From assembly GCA_020631675.1 (NCBI GenBank), contig JAHDGT010000194.1, forward strand, positions 1 to 8,110: a stretch of DNA of 8,110 nt, written 5' to 3'. Position 1 is the first letter of the stretch, and the number at the start of each line of letters is the position of its first letter. Of the stretch, positions 6,294 through 8,110 are shown in pieces. The translations under genes and the position numbers were made by a program. Source of the stretch: Bacteroidota bacterium. GTDB lineage: Bacteria; Bacteroidota; Bacteroidia; Chitinophagales; UBA2359. Below the pieces are notes generated by a model. It was not told the origin of the DNA, ran no database searches, and saw nothing but the letters and a program-made list of their open reading frames with translations.

Positions 6294-6321
6294 CCTATTT
6301 TGCCAAGCAGCAACAAATAGG
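6294..6321. other. Minor inverted repeat in the HU 3' untranslated region
   Basis: CCTATTT (6294-6300) and AAATAGG (6315-6321) are perfect 7-bp inverted copies around a 14-nt loop. The structure lies between the HU stop codon and its terminator, so the HU mRNA would end in two consecutive hairpins. It may protect the 3' end or be chance in A/T-rich DNA. Confidence 0.35.
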
Positions 6322-6327
6322 TAAGAT

Positions 6328-6368
6328 AAAACGCCCTATCACTGAAAACTGTGATAGGGCGTTTTTTT
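6328..6368 (+). terminator. Strong intrinsic terminator after the HU gene
   Basis: A perfect 15-bp stem is formed by 6328-6342 (containing ACGCCCTATCAC) and 6351-6365 (containing GTGATAGGGCGT) with an 8-nt loop. It is followed directly by seven T residues (6362-6368) that overlap the end of the stem. The A-run at 6328-6331 may also let it act weakly in the other direction, but no minus-strand gene needs it. It ends the HU transcript and separates it from the ABC ATPase gene. Confidence 0.95.
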
Positions 6369-6423
6369 AATGTTTTAGGATTGTTCTTACAGTTCTCCTT
6401 AAATTAGAGCAATTCAACTATCC

Positions 6424-6587
6424 GAGCTAGTTTAAAGTTATTTTCTCGACCTTAGCTCTAAGTCATTGACTCTGAATACTTCAGCTTTTTTTCGCCTCGT
6501 ACTTTTCAAGTACGAAACTCAAAAAGAGCTTTGTCTTCAAAATCAAGCACTTAGACCCGGCTCAGATGAAAAACTTTAAACTAGCTC
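6424..6587. repeat. Large ~164-bp imperfect palindrome (MITE-like) before the ABC ATPase gene
   Basis: The outer 16 bp are perfect inverted copies: GAGCTAGTTTAAAGTT at 6424-6439 and its reverse complement at 6572-6587. At the centre CGTACTT (6498-6504) and AAGTACG (6508-6514) form a perfect 7-bp stem with loop TTC. The two symmetry axes fall within 0.5 bp of each other. Between them further blocks match in register, including TCTAAGT, TTGA and TGAA at equal distances on both arms, so the whole unit is one degenerate hairpin. TCC lies directly outside both ends (6421-6423, 6588-6590), which could be a 3-bp target duplication or chance. No ORF lies inside. A non-autonomous mobile element or a dispersed structured repeat is the best reading; a structured leader of the next gene is possible. 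It explains most of the 346-bp gap 6272-6617. Confidence 0.75.
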
Positions 6588-6617
6588 TCCCCCTCCTACT
6601 TAAGAAGGTATAAGATC

Positions 6618-7379
6618 ATGATAGAGGTAAAAAACCTGTTCAAATCATTTACAGATAAGGATGTACTGAAGGGCATCTCCACTTCTTTAGAATCCGGCAA
6701 AACGAATCTGATTATTGGTACCAGTGGTTCTGGTAAAACAGTATTCATGAAATGTTTAGTCGGTTTATTTCAGCCTACTTCTGGTCAAATCCTGTATGAT
6801 GGGTTAGACTTCACTCAAATGGGGCGAAAGGAGAAAAAGGAGATCCGTAAAAAAATCGGGATGCTATTCCAAGGCGGGGCACTTTTTGATTCTATGACCT
6901 GTGAGGAAAATGTACTTTTCCCTCTGAATATGTTCACCAATATGACGCAGAAGGAGAAGCTCAATCGAGTGAACTTTTGCTTGGAAAGGGTGAACTTAGT
7001 TGGTGCGAATGATAAGTACCCTGGAGAGATAAGCGGGGGTATGATGAAGCGGGTTGGTATAGCCCGAGCCATTGTTTTAAACCCGAAGTATTTATTCTGT
7101 GATGAACCTAACTCTGGTTTAGACCCCAAAACGGCATTGGTGATAGACCAATTGTTGACAGACATCACCACAGAGTTCGGCATTACTACCGTCATTAACA
7201 CTCATGATATGAATTCTGTAATGGGTATGGGTGAAAAGGTGGTTTTTCTGCATCAAGGAAAGAAAAACTGGGAAGGGCATTGCAGTGAAATATTAACTAG
7301 TGACAATCAAATTTTGAATGACTTCATCTTCGCTTCAGACTTCTTAAAAGAATTGCGAAAAGGGGCTATGGGCAAGTAA
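6618..7379 (+). CDS. MlaF-type ABC transporter ATP-binding protein
   Basis: This 253-aa cytosolic ATPase belongs to the MlaF/Ttg2A branch, which energises MlaE-type permeases moving lipids between inner and outer membrane. Visible motifs are Walker A GTSGSGKT (34-41), Q-loop Q85 in LFQGGALFDSMT (83-94; the GGALFDS stretch is characteristic of MlaF), signature SGGMMKRVG (139-147), Walker B YLFCDE (158-163) with catalytic E163, D-loop SGLD (166-169) and H-loop H196. All catalytic residues are present and the length is normal. Unusually, no MlaE permease or MCE-domain protein lies beside it; upstream are the palindrome and HU, downstream a kinase. An AGAAGG-like Shine-Dalgarno (about 6603-6608) lies 9 bp before the ATG, rare for this window. 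No clear promoter is visible, so its transcript may start in or beyond the palindrome. The MlaF branch call is firm; the transported substrate is inferred. Confidence 0.88.
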   Translation: MIEVKNLFKSFTDKDVLKGISTSLESGKTNLIIGTSGSGKTVFMKCLVGLFQPTSGQILYDGLDFTQMGRKEKKEIRKKIGMLFQGGALFDSMTCEENVLFPLNMFTNMTQKEKLNRVNFCLERVNLVGANDKYPGEISGGMMKRVGIARAIVLNPKYLFCDEPNSGLDPKTALVIDQLLTDITTEFGITTVINTHDMNSVMGMGEKVVFLHQGKKNWEGHCSEILTSDNQILNDFIFASDFLKELRKGAMGK

Positions 7380-7495
7380 TGAATCGCGGTAATTCTTTCA
7401 AGCAAGTGCGGTGCGATTCCTTTCAAGAAAAGCTTCGTCTAAGAACAAAAAGCTTGATTTTTCATCTCAAAAGCCCTAAGCAAAATAGTTACTAC

Positions 7496-8044
7496 ATGCG
7501 AATAGCTAAAAAAATCGCGATTGTAGGTACGACCGGAAGTGGTAAGACAACGCTTGCACGGAGATTATCCGAACTACTGAATTATCCACATATTGAGTTA
7601 GACGATATCAATTGGCTACCAGATTGGGAAATACGAGATAGAGAAGAATTTGTAGTATTAGTCCTTGAAAAGCTAAAAGAAAACCCTACTTGGATCATTG
7701 ATGGCAATTACAGCGTCGTTCGCTCTCAAATATGGCAGGAAGTCGAAATGGTCATTTGGTTAGACTATAGCTATTTCACCAATTTTCGCCAGCTATTCCT
7801 CAGAACCATAGAACGTACAATTACGCAAAAAGGCATGTGGAGCGCCCAAAACAAAGAGAGTTTCGGAAGGGCGTTTTTCACTAAAGACTCTATATTATAC
7901 TGGTTCTACAAGTCCTACGACAAACGGAAAATCACCTATAGTAAATTGATGAATGACCCACAATACCAGCATATTTCTTTTGTACACATTCAATCTCATG
8001 GGCACTTAGAGCGTTGGATCAGCTGTCTCTCAAAGTATGCTTAA
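7496..8044 (+). CDS. FlaR-like/adenylate-kinase-like P-loop kinase
   Basis: This 182-aa cytosolic P-loop protein resembles the small nucleotide-kinase-like family annotated as FlaR or 'DNA topology modulation protein'; its true substrate is not established. Visible motifs are Walker A GTTGSGKT (11-18), an acceptor-side ELDDINWLPDW (34-44), WIIDGNY (66-72), a Walker-B-like strand VIWLDYS (86-92), and arginines R98, R103 and R107 where such kinases have LID/catalytic Arg residues. The start at 7496 puts the P-loop about 10 residues in, as is usual. An in-frame ATG at 7379 overlaps the ATPase stop codon by 1 bp and would add a basic 39-residue extension. That start is less likely on family grounds but would allow translational coupling. 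No promoter is evident in the 116-bp gap, so co-transcription with the ATPase is likely. The remaining 66 bp to the window end show no terminator or gene. Confidence 0.8.
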   Translation: MRIAKKIAIVGTTGSGKTTLARRLSELLNYPHIELDDINWLPDWEIRDREEFVVLVLEKLKENPTWIIDGNYSVVRSQIWQEVEMVIWLDYSYFTNFRQLFLRTIERTITQKGMWSAQNKESFGRAFFTKDSILYWFYKSYDKRKITYSKLMNDPQYQHISFVHIQSHGHLERWISCLSKYA

Positions 8045-8110
8045 TAAGTACTCGAACAAAAATAATCGTTGCTCCTGACTTGCTCTTTTAGTCGTATCCT
8101 GCGTTATGAA

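Noticed and set aside
6595..6608. CCT-A-CTTAAG-A-AGG near-palindrome before the ABC ATPase as an operator
   Set aside because: It is short, has a central mismatch pair, and its right half is better explained as the ribosome binding site.

Overview
The window looks like chromosomal DNA of a member of the Bacteroidota, possibly a flavobacterial/cryomorphacean or sphingobacterial relative (genus not determinable). The clues are a bacterial geranylgeranylglyceryl phosphate synthase, two exported TlpA-type thioredoxin proteins with long uncharacterised N-terminal regions, A/T-rich leaders mostly without Shine-Dalgarno sequences, and several matches to the Bacteroidota -7 promoter box TAnnTTTG. No phage, plasmid, CRISPR, tRNA or rRNA feature was recognised.

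Layout. Positions 1-58 hold a small hairpin and an array of degenerate 7-bp repeats. A minus-strand prenylglyceryl phosphate synthase (139-912) is divergent from a plus-strand pair of paralogous secreted thioredoxin-fold proteins (1041-2534 and 2673-4085), which are separated by a two-hairpin REP-like element (2571-2615). The next gap (4086-4274) holds a second 7-bp array (4137-4171) and, 3 bp further on, a 76-nt two-arm hairpin (4175-4250). A MazG-type nucleotide pyrophosphohydrolase (4275-4622) converges on gcvT (4639-5730, minus). gcvT is divergent from a small HU-family nucleoid protein (5996-6271), and the two share a 265-bp promoter region. HU ends in a textbook intrinsic terminator (6328-6368). 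A ~164-bp imperfect palindrome with perfect 16-bp ends (6424-6587) then fills the space before an MlaF-type ABC ATPase (6618-7379) and a FlaR-like P-loop nucleotide kinase (7496-8044).

How the genes relate. Most are unrelated housekeeping functions: lipid or ether-lipid precursor synthesis, periplasmic thiol-disulfide chemistry, nucleotide-pool cleaning, glycine cleavage, chromosome architecture and envelope lipid transport. The only clear functional unit is the tandem thioredoxin pair. The ATPase and kinase are probably co-transcribed but have no evident functional link. No new multi-gene system can be demonstrated here. The unexplained content is in the intergenic DNA: four distinct repeat or palindrome structures in about 8 kb, three of them beside or between genes where they would be transcribed.
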